Source of the DNA: Anaerolineales bacterium
GTDB taxonomy: Bacteria > Chloroflexota > Anaerolineae > CG2-30-64-16
Direction of reading: 5' to 3'
DNA: 50,621 nucleotides
NCBI GenBank assembly: GCA_017882045.1
Contig: JADGQF010000004.1
Location: 1-50,621, forward strand
The notes under the pieces were generated by a model. It made no database searches, was not told where the DNA came from, and saw only the letters and a program-made list of their open reading frames with translations. This document shows, one piece after another, positions 1 through 7,884 of this stretch. The first letter of the stretch is position 1. The number at the start of each line of letters is the position of its first letter. The position numbers and the translations under genes are program-made.

Positions 1-2
1 CG

Positions 3-392
3 CCGGCCCAGCCAACCCAACCACCGGCGCCGGCCTCGCAGTTCGCCGTCAATGGCGAAAACCCGCGTGTCAATACCAACCCGCTCGTCACTGTCTTTTG
101 TTTGGTCTGGAATTCATCGCGGAATGGGGTTGTGGGCGGTACGCTCAGGGTAACCGGCGGCGGCCAGACGAAAGAACCCTCGTTCTCGCCTACAACCTCC
201 TGGGCAAATGCGGGTCTCCCGTCGCAATTCCAGTACAACACCGGGTGCAAGATCGAGATTGCGCCCGCGGTTGATGGCCAATACACCGCCTGGCTCATAT
301 CCGGCCCCGGCGGCCAACCGATCTCCGATCCGGCCACCTTGACTGTCGGTGGCGATATCCGAGAATTTGCCCCGGTATGGCAACAGAAGTAG
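3..392 (+). CDS. C-terminal part of a secreted or surface protein of unknown function (5' end outside window)
   Basis: The frame is open from the first full codon at base 3 to a TAG at 390-392, so this is the tail of a gene that starts upstream. The visible 129 residues begin with a Pro/Gln/Ala-rich stretch typical of a linker, followed by a compact domain rich in Gly, Thr and Ser that looks like a small beta-sandwich. No family is recognised. The stop lies inside the start of the glycosyltransferase that follows (16-base overlap), so the two are probably co-translated. Extracytoplasmic location is inferred from the linker composition only, since any signal peptide is outside the window. Confidence 0.55.
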   Translation, partial: PAQPTQPPAPASQFAVNGENPRVNTNPLVTVFCLVWNSSRNGVVGGTLRVTGGGQTKEPSFSPTTSWANAGLPSQFQYNTGCKIEIAPAVDGQYTAWLISGPGGQPISDPATLTVGGDIREFAPVWQQK

Positions 393-3300
393 CTCAAAAA
401 GGACCGGCTACCGGAGAGGGAGCGGGGCCTCAGAGATCAAGTTACTCTGAGAAACCCGGTCCCTCTCCGCGGACCAGCCTCCTGGCCATACTTTTGCTCA
501 TCCTGGCAGGGCTGGTCCTGCGCGTCCTGCGCCTCCAGTTCCAGCCCCTCTGGTGGGATGAGGGCTACTCCGTCTGGTTCGCCACGCACCCACTGGGCCA
601 GATCGCGGCCCTCACGTCCCTGGATATCCACCCTCCCCTCTACTATGTGTTGCTGCACGGTTGGACACTGCTAGCCGGCACAGGCCCGGTCGCGCTGCGC
701 CTGTTCTCGGTCGCCGCCGGCACGCTGACAATCCCGGCGATCTACGCAGCCGGGCGGCAGATGCTGGGGCGGCGGGGCGCCTGGCTGGCCGCGCTCTTGC
801 TGGCCCTCAACCCACTGCACGTCTACTACAGCCAGGAAGTGCGTATGTACGGCCTGGTTGCGCTGCTCGGCCTTGGCAGCCTGATCGCAGCCTGGCGCCT
901 GCTGAATGGGCCAGAGGTTGCAGCGCCCAGACGCGATGAGCGCGCTGAACGAAACGCGCTGGCCTCTTCTCGTCGCGTGCCTCTGGGTGGCGCCATGGTC
1001 CTGTACGTGGTGCTCACGACTGCCGCCCTCTACACCCAGTACTACGCGGCCTTTCTGCCGCTGGGGCTGACGATCTACGCCGCCTGGCGCTGGCGCAGGG
1101 ACGTGCGCTCGCTGGTCGCATGGTTGGGCTTGCAGGCCATCAGCGCGCTACTTTACGTGCCATGGCTGCTCTACGCGACACCCAAACTGATACCCTATAT
1201 CAGCAACAAAGTGCGACAGGACGCGGATCAGCCGCTGAGCCTCTTCGTTTACCTGGGACGGCACCTGTCGGCTTTCGTGGCAGGCCACCTCGAAGGGCCG
1301 CTTGCGCCGTACTGGCCCGTCGCACTCGCACTGGTTGGATTGTGGCTCTTGTGGTTCGCACTCCGGCAAGTCGGGCGCAGCGCGCGCTCAGGCCGGGCGT
1401 CGCGGCCTGGCGCTTCAGATGAGCCAAAGGCCCCGCCACCGGCATCCGCTCGGGCGCATAAGGCGCGCGAGATGGCCGGACAGGACAGGCGGGAGCGGGA
1501 ATCGGCGCTGCCGATGCTGGTCGTCGTCGTGCTCACCATCCTGTCGAGCGGCTTCCTGGTCAGTCTGCGCTACCCGTTCTTCCCGGAGCGTGGCGAACGC
1601 TTGCTGCTGATGGGCCTGCCGCCCTTCCTGCTCATACTCGCCGCCGGGCTGGAGCGGGTGTGGCGGCGCGGCCGTATCTGGGCTGTAGCCGGCCTGGCCC
1701 TTATGTCGCTGCTGACCGCGGCCAGCCTGTCCGCCTTTTACACCGTGCCGCGCTATCCCGGCGATGACTACCGGGCGCTCGTCGCCCGCACGGTCGAACA
1801 GGGCGCGCCGGGCGATACCGTCCTGTGCATCTATCCCTGGCAGGTAGGTTATTGGCGCAGCTACGGCTCGCCGGACGGGCCGTCAGCCGTGCTTGCCCCC
1901 TCACCGGACTGGGGGCCTGCCCTGCAAAGCGAAGTGGATGCGGCGCTGCGCACGGGCCATCTCTGGTTCCCAGCGCACCTGTCGGGCGGCGGTGGCACCG
2001 AGATCCGGGTGGAAAACTACCTGGGTCGGGAGGCCCGCCTGTTCGGCAACGAGTGGTACGGTCCCGGCACGCGACTGAGCGCCTGGTCGGCCGAAAGCGG
2101 CGGCGCCGGCCAGGCAGCAACGTCGTCGTTCCTCCACTTCGCCCTGCCGGGTAATCCGCTGACGCTGGAGAGCGCCGCTGGGGACGCCGGTCCGATCCCG
2201 GCGGCCAACACCGTCGCCCAGTTGACACTGAACTGGCGCGCGGCCGCCCCACCATCGGACCTGGCCGTCAGTGTCCGCCTGGTCGATAGCCTGGGCCGCC
2301 TCTGGGCGCAAAACGACTATCAACCATTGGGCGTGAACAGTCAGGCCGGGCAAGCTCAGGTCGCACGGGCGGGCGAGGACGCAAGCAGTTGGCATGCCCA
2401 GGATGCCGTTGGCCTGCTAATACCGGCCGGTACTCCCCCGGGCCATTACAGCCTGGAAGTGGCGGTCAGGCCGGCGGACAGCCGCGAGGCGTTGGAAGTA
2501 ACCGGCGCGGATGGCAGCCGCCTGGGCCAGTCGGCCATGCTCTTTGCCATGCTTGTGGGGCCGGCCGGGCAACCCCTCGGGCCTGAACGCCTGCCCATCG
2601 CCAGTTACCACCCGGTCGATCTCAACGACGGCCTGCGCTTCCTGGGATACACGCTCGACCAGAATCCGACGGCGCCCGGCGAAGAACGCAAGGTCACGTT
2701 GTTCTGGCAAGCCACCGGCACACCCACAGCCGACTACAAGGCTTTCGTGCAGGTGCTCGACGGCCGTGGTGGCCTGGCCAGCAATTGGGAAGAACCGCCT
2801 GGTGCAGCCTACGCTACGAGCCAGTGGTCTCCCGGCACGCTGATCCGCACGCAAGCCAGTTTCCGTCCGCGCGCCGACCTGGCCGATGGCAGCTACTCCA
2901 TGGTGGCCGGCCTTTTCCGTCCGGCCGGCGGGCAACGCCTCCTGACTGCCGGCGGCGCCGATCATCTGGCCTTGGGGCGGGTCACCGTGCGTGGCCGTGT
3001 TCACGACACCACCCCGCCGGCTCCCTCGCATGCGACCGATGTTTCCCTGGGCAGCAGCGCCCGCCTGCTCGGCTACGACCTCGCCGCACCGGAAGGGGGA
3101 TACCAGCCGGGCGCCTCATTCGGCCTTACCCTGTATTGGCAGGCCCGGCAGAGCTCGGAGCGCCCCTACGCGGTGTTCGTACACCTGTTGGATGAAGGCG
3201 GAACTATACGGGGCTTCGGGGATGCCCAGCCGGGCAACGGACGGTTCCCGACGACCGGCTGGCTGCCCGGCGAATACTTGCGCGACGAGCACCGGATCAC

Positions 3301-3445
3301 GATCGATGCGGACGCGCCGCCTGGAAACTACCGGTTGGTGGCCGGCATATACGATCCGGCGAGTGGGCAGCGCCTAACGACACCTGATGGCCAGGATCAG
3401 ATCGTGCTCGACGGCAAGTTGCAGATCGGGGGGCGGACGCGCTAG
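377..3445 (+). CDS. GT39-like (GT-C fold) membrane glycosyltransferase with three C-terminal beta repeats
   Basis: 1022 residues. A Pro/Ser-rich cytoplasmic start is followed by many hydrophobic segments between about residues 33 and 460. The first outer loop carries WWDEGYS (about residue 59), the acidic motif of the polyprenol-phosphate-dependent GT-C/PMT superfamily, followed by IHPPLYY. A charged insert sits near residues 330-375. From about residue 470 the protein is non-membranous. It holds three related beta-rich units at about 584-730, 752-871 and 893-1019. The last two share the pattern LGY, then LTLYWQA or VTLFWQA, then a Leu-Asp-rich strand, a Trp-containing SPGT/LPGE turn, and a GxYxxVAGxYxPAxGQRL-like end. 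The substrate is probably a lipid-linked sugar used on the outer membrane face (family knowledge). Acceptor unknown. ATG at 377 overlaps the previous gene. Confidence 0.8.
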   Translation: MATEVAQKGPATGEGAGPQRSSYSEKPGPSPRTSLLAILLLILAGLVLRVLRLQFQPLWWDEGYSVWFATHPLGQIAALTSLDIHPPLYYVLLHGWTLLAGTGPVALRLFSVAAGTLTIPAIYAAGRQMLGRRGAWLAALLLALNPLHVYYSQEVRMYGLVALLGLGSLIAAWRLLNGPEVAAPRRDERAERNALASSRRVPLGGAMVLYVVLTTAALYTQYYAAFLPLGLTIYAAWRWRRDVRSLVAWLGLQAISALLYVPWLLYATPKLIPYISNKVRQDADQPLSLFVYLGRHLSAFVAGHLEGPLAPYWPVALALVGLWLLWFALRQVGRSARSGRASRPGASDEPKAPPPASARAHKAREMAGQDRRERESALPMLVVVVLTILSSGFLVSLRYPFFPERGERLLLMGLPPFLLILAAGLERVWRRGRIWAVAGLALMSLLTAASLSAFYTVPRYPGDDYRALVARTVEQGAPGDTVLCIYPWQVGYWRSYGSPDGPSAVLAPSPDWGPALQSEVDAALRTGHLWFPAHLSGGGGTEIRVENYLGREARLFGNEWYGPGTRLSAWSAESGGAGQAATSSFLHFALPGNPLTLESAAGDAGPIPAANTVAQLTLNWRAAAPPSDLAVSVRLVDSLGRLWAQNDYQPLGVNSQAGQAQVARAGEDASSWHAQDAVGLLIPAGTPPGHYSLEVAVRPADSREALEVTGADGSRLGQSAMLFAMLVGPAGQPLGPERLPIASYHPVDLNDGLRFLGYTLDQNPTAPGEERKVTLFWQATGTPTADYKAFVQVLDGRGGLASNWEEPPGAAYATSQWSPGTLIRTQASFRPRADLADGSYSMVAGLFRPAGGQRLLTAGGADHLALGRVTVRGRVHDTTPPAPSHATDVSLGSSARLLGYDLAAPEGGYQPGASFGLTLYWQARQSSERPYAVFVHLLDEGGTIRGFGDAQPGNGRFPTTGWLPGEYLRDEHRITIDADAPPGNYRLVAGIYDPASGQRLTTPDGQDQIVLDGKLQIGGRTR

Positions 3446-3504
3446 GCTGCAACTTCTCTGGCGCCATTGCGTATAGAGGGATAGAACACCAGATGCAAAT
3501 GAGA

Positions 3505-3516
3505 TCCCTATAGGGA
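3505..3516. promoter_or_regulatory. 12-bp palindrome overlapping the Shine-Dalgarno of the next gene
   Basis: TCCCTATAGGGA is a perfect palindrome at 3505-3516. The GGGAGG ribosome site for the gene at 3524 begins inside it, at 3513. It could be an operator or a small structure that hides the ribosome site. No -35/-10 pair with good spacing is seen in the 78-base gap. Confidence 0.3.
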
Positions 3517-3523
3517 GGAAAAG

Positions 3524-3979
3524 ATGACCCAGGAACCGCGTCCGAGCACGAACTTGTCTGACGAACTCACCCGCCTGGTGAACCAGGTTACCGAGGCGGC
3601 GCGACTGGCGTGGGAGAGCGAAGAATGCAAGCGGCTGCAAACGGAGATCAGCGAGGGCGTTAAGAACTTCAGCGTGCAGGTCGATGAGGCCGTGCGTAGG
3701 GCCAGCGAAAGCGAGACCGCGAAGAAGGTCAGGACGCAGGCCGAGCAGGTAGCCGTCAGGGCAAGAGAGACCGACGTCGTGGACGACATGCGCCAGGGTC
3801 TCCTGGTCGGTTTGCAGACGCTCAACCGTGAGCTCGGCAAGCTGCTGGAGCGGCTGCAGAGCAGCGGTGCGCCCGTCTCCACCGGGCCCGTGCCACCGCA
3901 GGCGCCTGCCGCTCCGTCCGAAACAATGACGTCGCCGGCCATCAACGAGCCGCCCAGCGACCCGTCGGTGGAGATCTGA
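3524..3979 (+). CDS. Small amphipathic-helix (apolipoprotein/YtxH-like) protein, function unknown
   Basis: 151 residues. GGGAGG lies five bases before the ATG. Residues 10 to about 112 are almost all predicted helix, rich in Glu, Arg, Ala, Val and Gln with heptad-like spacing. They contain repeated SESETAKKVRTQAEQV-type segments that resemble the long amphipathic helices of apolipoprotein-like or YtxH-like stress proteins. Residues 113-151 are a Pro/Ser/Thr-rich acidic tail likely to be disordered. There are no cysteines, no signal peptide and no membrane segment. A perfect terminator follows, so it is probably a single-gene transcript or the end of one. The membrane-associated DUF697 protein next door raises the possibility of a shared envelope role, but only by proximity. 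Confidence 0.65.
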   Translation: MTQEPRPSTNLSDELTRLVNQVTEAARLAWESEECKRLQTEISEGVKNFSVQVDEAVRRASESETAKKVRTQAEQVAVRARETDVVDDMRQGLLVGLQTLNRELGKLLERLQSSGAPVSTGPVPPQAPAAPSETMTSPAINEPPSDPSVEI

Positions 3980-3999
3980 ACCCATAACGCGCCGAATCC

Positions 4000-4036
4000 A
4001 GAAGCCGGGTTGCCGCCAAAACGAGACCCGGCTTCT
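4000..4036 (+). terminator. Hairpin terminator after the helical protein gene
   Basis: Perfect 11-bp stem: AGAAGCCGGGT at 4000-4010 pairs with ACCCGGCTTCT at 4026-4036 across a 15-base loop, 21 bases after the stop codon. The following bases (TACTATTCG) are only weakly T-rich. Confidence 0.6.
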
Positions 4037-4071
4037 TACTATTCGCGTGAATTATAAGGAAATCGTTCCGC

Positions 4072-5265
4072 ATGGGCACACTGGACGCGTTCGCTAATGT
4101 TTGGAAAAACCTGCAAGAACTGGATCTGCGACCGATTCGCGAGGCCGCCGAGCGCGACGTGCGCATCGCCATCGTGGGCCAGGCAGGCAGTGGCAGGCAC
4201 ACCCTGGCCGGGCAGTTGCGCAGCGACCCGGCCCGTCCCCAGGTATCTACACAGGCACCCATCCTGATCGCGACACCGGGGGACGCAGCGGAGGCCAGGA
4301 ACGCGGACCTCATCATAGTGATGCTCTCGAGCGCCGAGAGCGATGAGGCAGCCGAGCGAGCGCTGGTGCGTGACTGGGGTGCGGCCGGCAAAAAGATGCT
4401 GGTTTTTCACAACCAGTTCGGTGAGGCGAACGCCAACAGCCGGCTTCCGGAGTGGGCGGGCTGGGGCCCGGCGCGTGCGGTCGGCGGGCAAGCAACCGAT
4501 CGCAAGTTTCTCGAAAACACCTTTGCTCCGCTGGTTCTGGAAATGCTGCCCGGTGACCAACTGGCCCTTGGCAGGCACTTCCCCCTTTTCCGCCTTCTGA
4601 TCGCCCGCCGCCTGATCAGCGAGAGTTGCATCGCCAATGCGACCTATTCGCTTGGTTCGGGCATCGCCGAGATCGTGCCCGTCCTCGATCTGCCGCTCAA
4701 CGTGACCGATATGCTCGTGCTGACCAAAGGGCAGGCCCTGCTGGTGTACAAGCTGGGGTTAGCGCTCGGCCTGCCACGCGATTGGCAGTATTACCTGGGC
4801 GAATTCGGCGGGGTGTTGGGCGGCGGGTTCCTGTGGCGGCAGCTCGCACGCTCGTTGGTTGGTCTCGTACCGGGGTGGGGCATCCTGCCCAAGGTCGCGA
4901 TCGCCTACGCCGGGACCTACGTAGTTGGAGAAGTGGTGCTCCAGTGGTACCTGACGGGACGGCACGTCTCCACGCAGCAGATGCGGGATATGTACCGGCA
5001 AGCGTTTCTACAGGGTAAGGAGCTGGCGGCGCGCCTCGTCCAACATGCGCCGAGGTTCCACCTGCCCACGATCCGCGCTCCCCGGCTTGGCGCGCGCCGA
5101 CTCGGCGACCGCTGGCTCAGATTCCCGCGCCTTAGACTCAAGCGCAAACCCAGGGAGTTGCCCGCTCCGGCCGGCCGCGCCGTCTGTCCGGCCTGCGGCA
5201 CCGCTAACGACGCAGATGCCGCCTTCTGCAAGCACTGCGGACAAGCGTTGCGGCCACTGATATAG
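4072..5265 (+). CDS. P-loop GTPase-like protein with DUF697 membrane domain and C-terminal zinc ribbon
   Basis: 397 residues. The N-terminal part (about 30-170) resembles a small GTPase. It has IAIVGQAGSGRHT at about residue 33, a Walker A loop in which the usual Lys is Arg, and then a DLIIVML strand in the Walker B/G3 region. Residues 180-320 match the DUF697/YcjF pattern: a helix-rich, partly hydrophobic region with SLGSGIAEIVPVLDLPLNV and VGLVPGWGILPKVAIAYAGTY. A basic Arg/Pro linker (325-370) leads to a CPACG...CKHCG zinc ribbon (about 374-392). Proteins of this type are thought to act at the inner membrane, but the biochemical role is unknown. The altered P-loop suggests weak or absent nucleotide hydrolysis (inference). 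It sits downstream of a terminator. Confidence 0.65.
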   Translation: MGTLDAFANVWKNLQELDLRPIREAAERDVRIAIVGQAGSGRHTLAGQLRSDPARPQVSTQAPILIATPGDAAEARNADLIIVMLSSAESDEAAERALVRDWGAAGKKMLVFHNQFGEANANSRLPEWAGWGPARAVGGQATDRKFLENTFAPLVLEMLPGDQLALGRHFPLFRLLIARRLISESCIANATYSLGSGIAEIVPVLDLPLNVTDMLVLTKGQALLVYKLGLALGLPRDWQYYLGEFGGVLGGGFLWRQLARSLVGLVPGWGILPKVAIAYAGTYVVGEVVLQWYLTGRHVSTQQMRDMYRQAFLQGKELAARLVQHAPRFHLPTIRAPRLGARRLGDRWLRFPRLRLKRKPRELPAPAGRAVCPACGTANDADAAFCKHCGQALRPLI

Positions 5266-5285
5266 CGGGAAGATCGAAGCGACTC

Positions 5286-5798
5286 TTACCGGTCGGGAAG
5301 ACTACTGACCCACTGTCGCAGCAGGTCGGCGGTCGACTCAAAGGCCAGTTCGTCCCACGGCACCTCAGCCGGTGCGAACCAGCGGGCATCGCTGACGTCG
5401 TCGGCCGGGGTTGCCCGTCCCGACACAGGCTCGGCTCGGTAAACCAGCAATATCCCTCGGCGCTCGTCCCAGCCACCCAGCGCGACCACGGCCTGGAGCC
5501 CATGTAGATGGATGTCGATGCCCGTTTCCTCGGCAATTTCGCGCACTGCGGCTTCTTCGGGCAACTCGTCCTGGTCCATGTACCCCGCCGGCAGAGCCCA
5601 GAAACCGGCCCGCGGGACCACGGCCCGGCGCACCAACAGCACGCGCGCGCCGTCGCTGACGAGAGCAGCCACCGCCACCTTCGGGTCCTTGAAGTGGATG
5701 AAGCCACAATAGCGGCAGGCTTTGCGCAAGCGCCCGAAAGTGACACGTTCGCCTAGCGGCGCGCCACAACGGGGACAGTAGACGAAATCGGGCGCCAT
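5286..5798 (-). CDS. NUDIX hydrolase with N-terminal zinc ribbon
   Basis: 170 residues. Residues 8-32 form a zinc ribbon, CPRCG...CRYCG. The NUDIX box follows at about residues 72-94: Gly, five residues, Glu, seven residues (LPEEAAV), then REIAEETGI. This fits the GX5EX7REUXEEXGU consensus in full, so the enzyme should be active on a nucleoside diphosphate linked to another group. The zinc ribbon plus NUDIX order is that of NudC-like and ADP-ribose pyrophosphatase-like proteins, but the protein is shorter than NudC and the substrate is not evident. It lies 35 bases downstream of the UroD-like gene on the same strand and converges with the DUF697 gene. Confidence 0.85.
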   Translation of the reverse strand: MAPDFVYCPRCGAPLGERVTFGRLRKACRYCGFIHFKDPKVAVAALVSDGARVLLVRRAVVPRAGFWALPAGYMDQDELPEEAAVREIAEETGIDIHLHGLQAVVALGGWDERRGILLVYRAEPVSGRATPADDVSDARWFAPAEVPWDELAFESTADLLRQWVSSLPDR

Positions 5799-5833
5799 CC
5801 TGTTTGATCCAATCCGTTTTTCGTTCTGCGTTT

Positions 5834-6829
5834 CTAGGCGCCCTCGACGCTCTCTCGCACTGCCCTCAAGTTGCTGAAGGGCGCGTTGACCGGCGCGACG
5901 CAGCCCGAGGCCACGATCAGACGCCGGCCGCCCGTCTGCCGGATCGCATCAGTCACCTGCGCACGCACCCCGTCCGGCGTCCCGCGCAACAGATCCTCCC
6001 AGCGAGCCAGACCACCACAGACGGCTGCGCGGGAGCGCCGCAAGCCCTCGCCCAGGCTGGGCGCAGTCTCCCGGTCATGCCAGTTGATGGCCTGATAGAA
6101 CGGGTAAGCGGCTGCCTGGTCGAACATGATATCCGATCCATGCAAGTGCAACATGTTGAACCAGCATTCCCCGGCCGCGGCCAGGATGCGGAGGTCGTAG
6201 GGTGCGCCGAAGACCTGGTGTTCGTCCGCGCTCAGCAGGCGATAGGTGGCAAACTGCAAGGCGTAGTATATCCCGGCGATGCCGCGAGCCTGGCAGGCTT
6301 TGAGAAAAGCGATGGTGGTCTGCGTGATCGTCTGCAGGCCGGCGTGCACCGCCTCCGGGGCCTCGCGCAAGTGCACCAGCAGCCGGTCACCGCCGGCCAG
6401 ATTCTTGGCCTGGGCCAGTGGGCTGAAGATGGTCTGGATGTAGGGCACCTCATCTTTAACGCCGTCTCGGATCATCTCCAGGCAATGCAGTTGCCCTCCC
6501 AGGAAGCCCTTCGTCGGGTCGAGCACGCTCAGCCTGGTCCAGTCCTCGGGGCGCTGAATAACATGTCTCGTATACTCGCGCGTGCCCTCATCTCCTCCGA
6601 GCCAGACATCCTCAACCCCCCAGTCAACCAGACAGAAGCTGCTGCTGGGCGAGACCTTGATGAAATCCCAATCGTATTGCCGTTGCCACGCCAGGGTGGC
6701 AGCAGCCAGGTCGGCCGGGCGCTGATCGTCGCCCGGGAAATGCCGCCACAGCGCGACCGCCACCCGGTCAACCGGCTGCCCGGCAAAGGTGGCCTCCAAA
6801 CGTTGCCGCTTCGTCATGCTCGCTGCCAC
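5834..6829 (-). CDS. Uroporphyrinogen decarboxylase (UroD/MtaA-like) family protein, probably not HemE
   Basis: About 331 residues from a GTG at 6829, or 327 from an ATG at 6817. A GGAGG at about 6835-6839 is five bases before the GTG but 17 before the ATG, which favours the GTG. The start region, KRQRLEATFAGQPVDRVAVALWRHF, matches the opening of the UroD fold, and FNMLHLHGSDIM late in the protein matches the conserved His region. However, the Arg-containing RQAGR motif that binds substrate in true HemE is absent: WRHFPGDD stands there instead. Related proteins include cobalamin-dependent methyltransferases and many uncharacterised enzymes, so the substrate cannot be assigned. No corrinoid partner is nearby. 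Confidence 0.75.
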   Translation of the reverse strand: MAASMTKRQRLEATFAGQPVDRVAVALWRHFPGDDQRPADLAAATLAWQRQYDWDFIKVSPSSSFCLVDWGVEDVWLGGDEGTREYTRHVIQRPEDWTRLSVLDPTKGFLGGQLHCLEMIRDGVKDEVPYIQTIFSPLAQAKNLAGGDRLLVHLREAPEAVHAGLQTITQTTIAFLKACQARGIAGIYYALQFATYRLLSADEHQVFGAPYDLRILAAAGECWFNMLHLHGSDIMFDQAAAYPFYQAINWHDRETAPSLGEGLRRSRAAVCGGLARWEDLLRGTPDGVRAQVTDAIRQTGGRRLIVASGCVAPVNAPFSNLRAVRESVEGA

Positions 6830-6955
6830 AAACACCTCCGTGTCAGTTGGACAAAAAGAAAAACGCAAAACGAAAACGTAAGACCTACGCCCTCACAGAC
6901 GCGTCTTATGTCTCACGTTCTGCCCTTGCGCCTGGCTCAATTCGCACGTGTGAGC

Positions 6956-7417
6956 TTAAGGACGGCGCGCCGCCCACAAACCCGCCACCATCTCGATCTG
7001 CCCCAGGGTGCGCGCCAGTTCCTCGAGCACATGCAGAATACAGAGTGCGACGGTCACCGGCCGGCCATCCAACCATCGCTCCAGCGCCCATTCGCCTGGC
7101 GCCAGGTTGTTAAGGATAACCTGACTGAATTGGCCGGTACTGCCCAATCGAAAAAGGGGATGTGCGCCCTCCTGCTCGACCAGGTCCCGGTTATCCGTCT
7201 CCCAACCCGCCGGCGTCCCGGCGAGCGCCTCCGCAATCCAGTGATGCTCCTCCGCGGCCACCTGGGCCAGCAAATCGCTTACCGCGGGTAGGCCAGGCGC
7301 CGGGCGCCAGTCCAACGCTTCCTGATCCAGGTCGAGGACAGTTTCAGCGAGACGCTGGTGCATGTCCTCGAGCGCCTGAGCCAGCGACGCCTGCATGGTA
7401 GCTCTGTCTCTCGTCAT
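6956..7417 (-). CDS. DinB-like four-helix-bundle protein
   Basis: 153 residues from the ATG at 7417. The pattern is that of the DinB/DUF664-type superfamily: a helical N-terminus (QALEDMHQRLAETVLDLDQEAL), a WRPAPG turn, a helix with EEHHW (His pair typical of the metal site), and a final helix with HVLEELARTLGQIE, the usual third His position. Such proteins bind a divalent metal and many are thiol or stress-linked, with functions mostly unknown. There is no Shine-Dalgarno. A TATAAT box ends six bases before the ATG, so the mRNA is probably leaderless. An in-frame upstream extension runs through a tandem repeat and is unlikely to be translated. Confidence 0.65.
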   Translation of the reverse strand: MTRDRATMQASLAQALEDMHQRLAETVLDLDQEALDWRPAPGLPAVSDLLAQVAAEEHHWIAEALAGTPAGWETDNRDLVEQEGAHPLFRLGSTGQFSQVILNNLAPGEWALERWLDGRPVTVALCILHVLEELARTLGQIEMVAGLWAARRP

Positions 7418-7459
7418 AAGGCGATTATAGCATCCATATAAGGCGATTATAGCATCCAT
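7416..7459. repeat. Two perfect tandem copies of a 22-bp unit carrying a -10 box
   Basis: The unit at 7416-7437 is repeated without change at 7438-7459. Read on the minus strand, each copy contains TGCTATAAT, an extended -10 motif. The repeat fills almost the whole gap between dgkA and the DinB-like gene, and the last base of the proximal copy overlaps the start codon. Confidence 0.9.
7424..7451 (-). promoter_or_regulatory. Duplicated extended -10 promoter for the DinB-like gene
   Basis: TATAAT occurs at 7424-7429 and 7446-7451 (minus strand), each preceded by TG plus one base. The proximal box is six bases before the ATG at 7417, which puts the likely start of transcription on the start codon. 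No good -35 is seen at 17 bases for either copy, in keeping with an extended -10 promoter. Confidence 0.55.
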
Positions 7460-7464
7460 GCAGG

Positions 7465-7884
7465 TCAGGGCCCAAAGGGTCTGGCGCCAAACACCAGCGT
7501 CCATAAGCGCGGCCCGAAAACAGCCACGCCAACGCCCACCGCGCAGATGGCGGCGATCAACACCGCACCCGCCCCCGCGTCCTTGGCAACCTTGGCGCGT
7601 GGATCCTGGTATTGCACCAACAGGTCGACCGCCAATTCGACCACCGTGTTAAAGACTTCGGCGGTGAGCACCAAACCGATTGTCGCCATGAGCACGGCCC
7701 ATTCGGCGGCGCTGACGCGAAAGTAAAGCGCACCCGCGATGACGAGGCCGGCGATTAACAGGTGTACGCGGGCGTTGCGCTGTGTGCGTACCACGTACGC
7801 AATGCCTTGCGCGGCGAAGTGGAAGCCGCGCAGGAAAGATATCAGTCTGCCACCTGAGCGAGAATCGCGTCCTGGCGCGCCCAC
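7465..7884 (-). CDS. dgkA: Diacylglycerol/undecaprenol kinase (DgkA family)
   Basis: 139 residues. Integral membrane kinase of the bacterial DgkA family, which in most bacteria phosphorylates undecaprenol or diacylglycerol with ATP. Three hydrophobic segments are seen (about 42-58, 62-80, 105-130). The signature motifs are present: ARVHLLIA near the first segment, EVFNTVVELAVD (metal and substrate residues, about 76-87), and AKDAGAGAVL (about 99-108). The GTG start at 7884 lies inside ybeY and has AGAGGAAG about eight bases ahead. The 43-base overlap with ybeY points to translational coupling. The last gene of the pgpH-ybeY-dgkA block, an order also known in Firmicutes. Confidence 0.9.
   Translation of the reverse strand: MGAPGRDSRSGGRLISFLRGFHFAAQGIAYVVRTQRNARVHLLIAGLVIAGALYFRVSAAEWAVLMATIGLVLTAEVFNTVVELAVDLLVQYQDPRAKVAKDAGAGAVLIAAICAVGVGVAVFGPRLWTLVFGARPFGP

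Noticed and set aside
6869-6955. Riboswitch or structured leader before the UroD-like gene
   Set aside because: The gap is A/C-rich on plus (T/G-rich on minus) with no stable stem or known riboswitch core.
5804-7291. Plus-strand ORF of 495 codons
   Set aside because: Antisense to the UroD-like and DinB-like genes, which carry recognisable motifs. The product has no family pattern.
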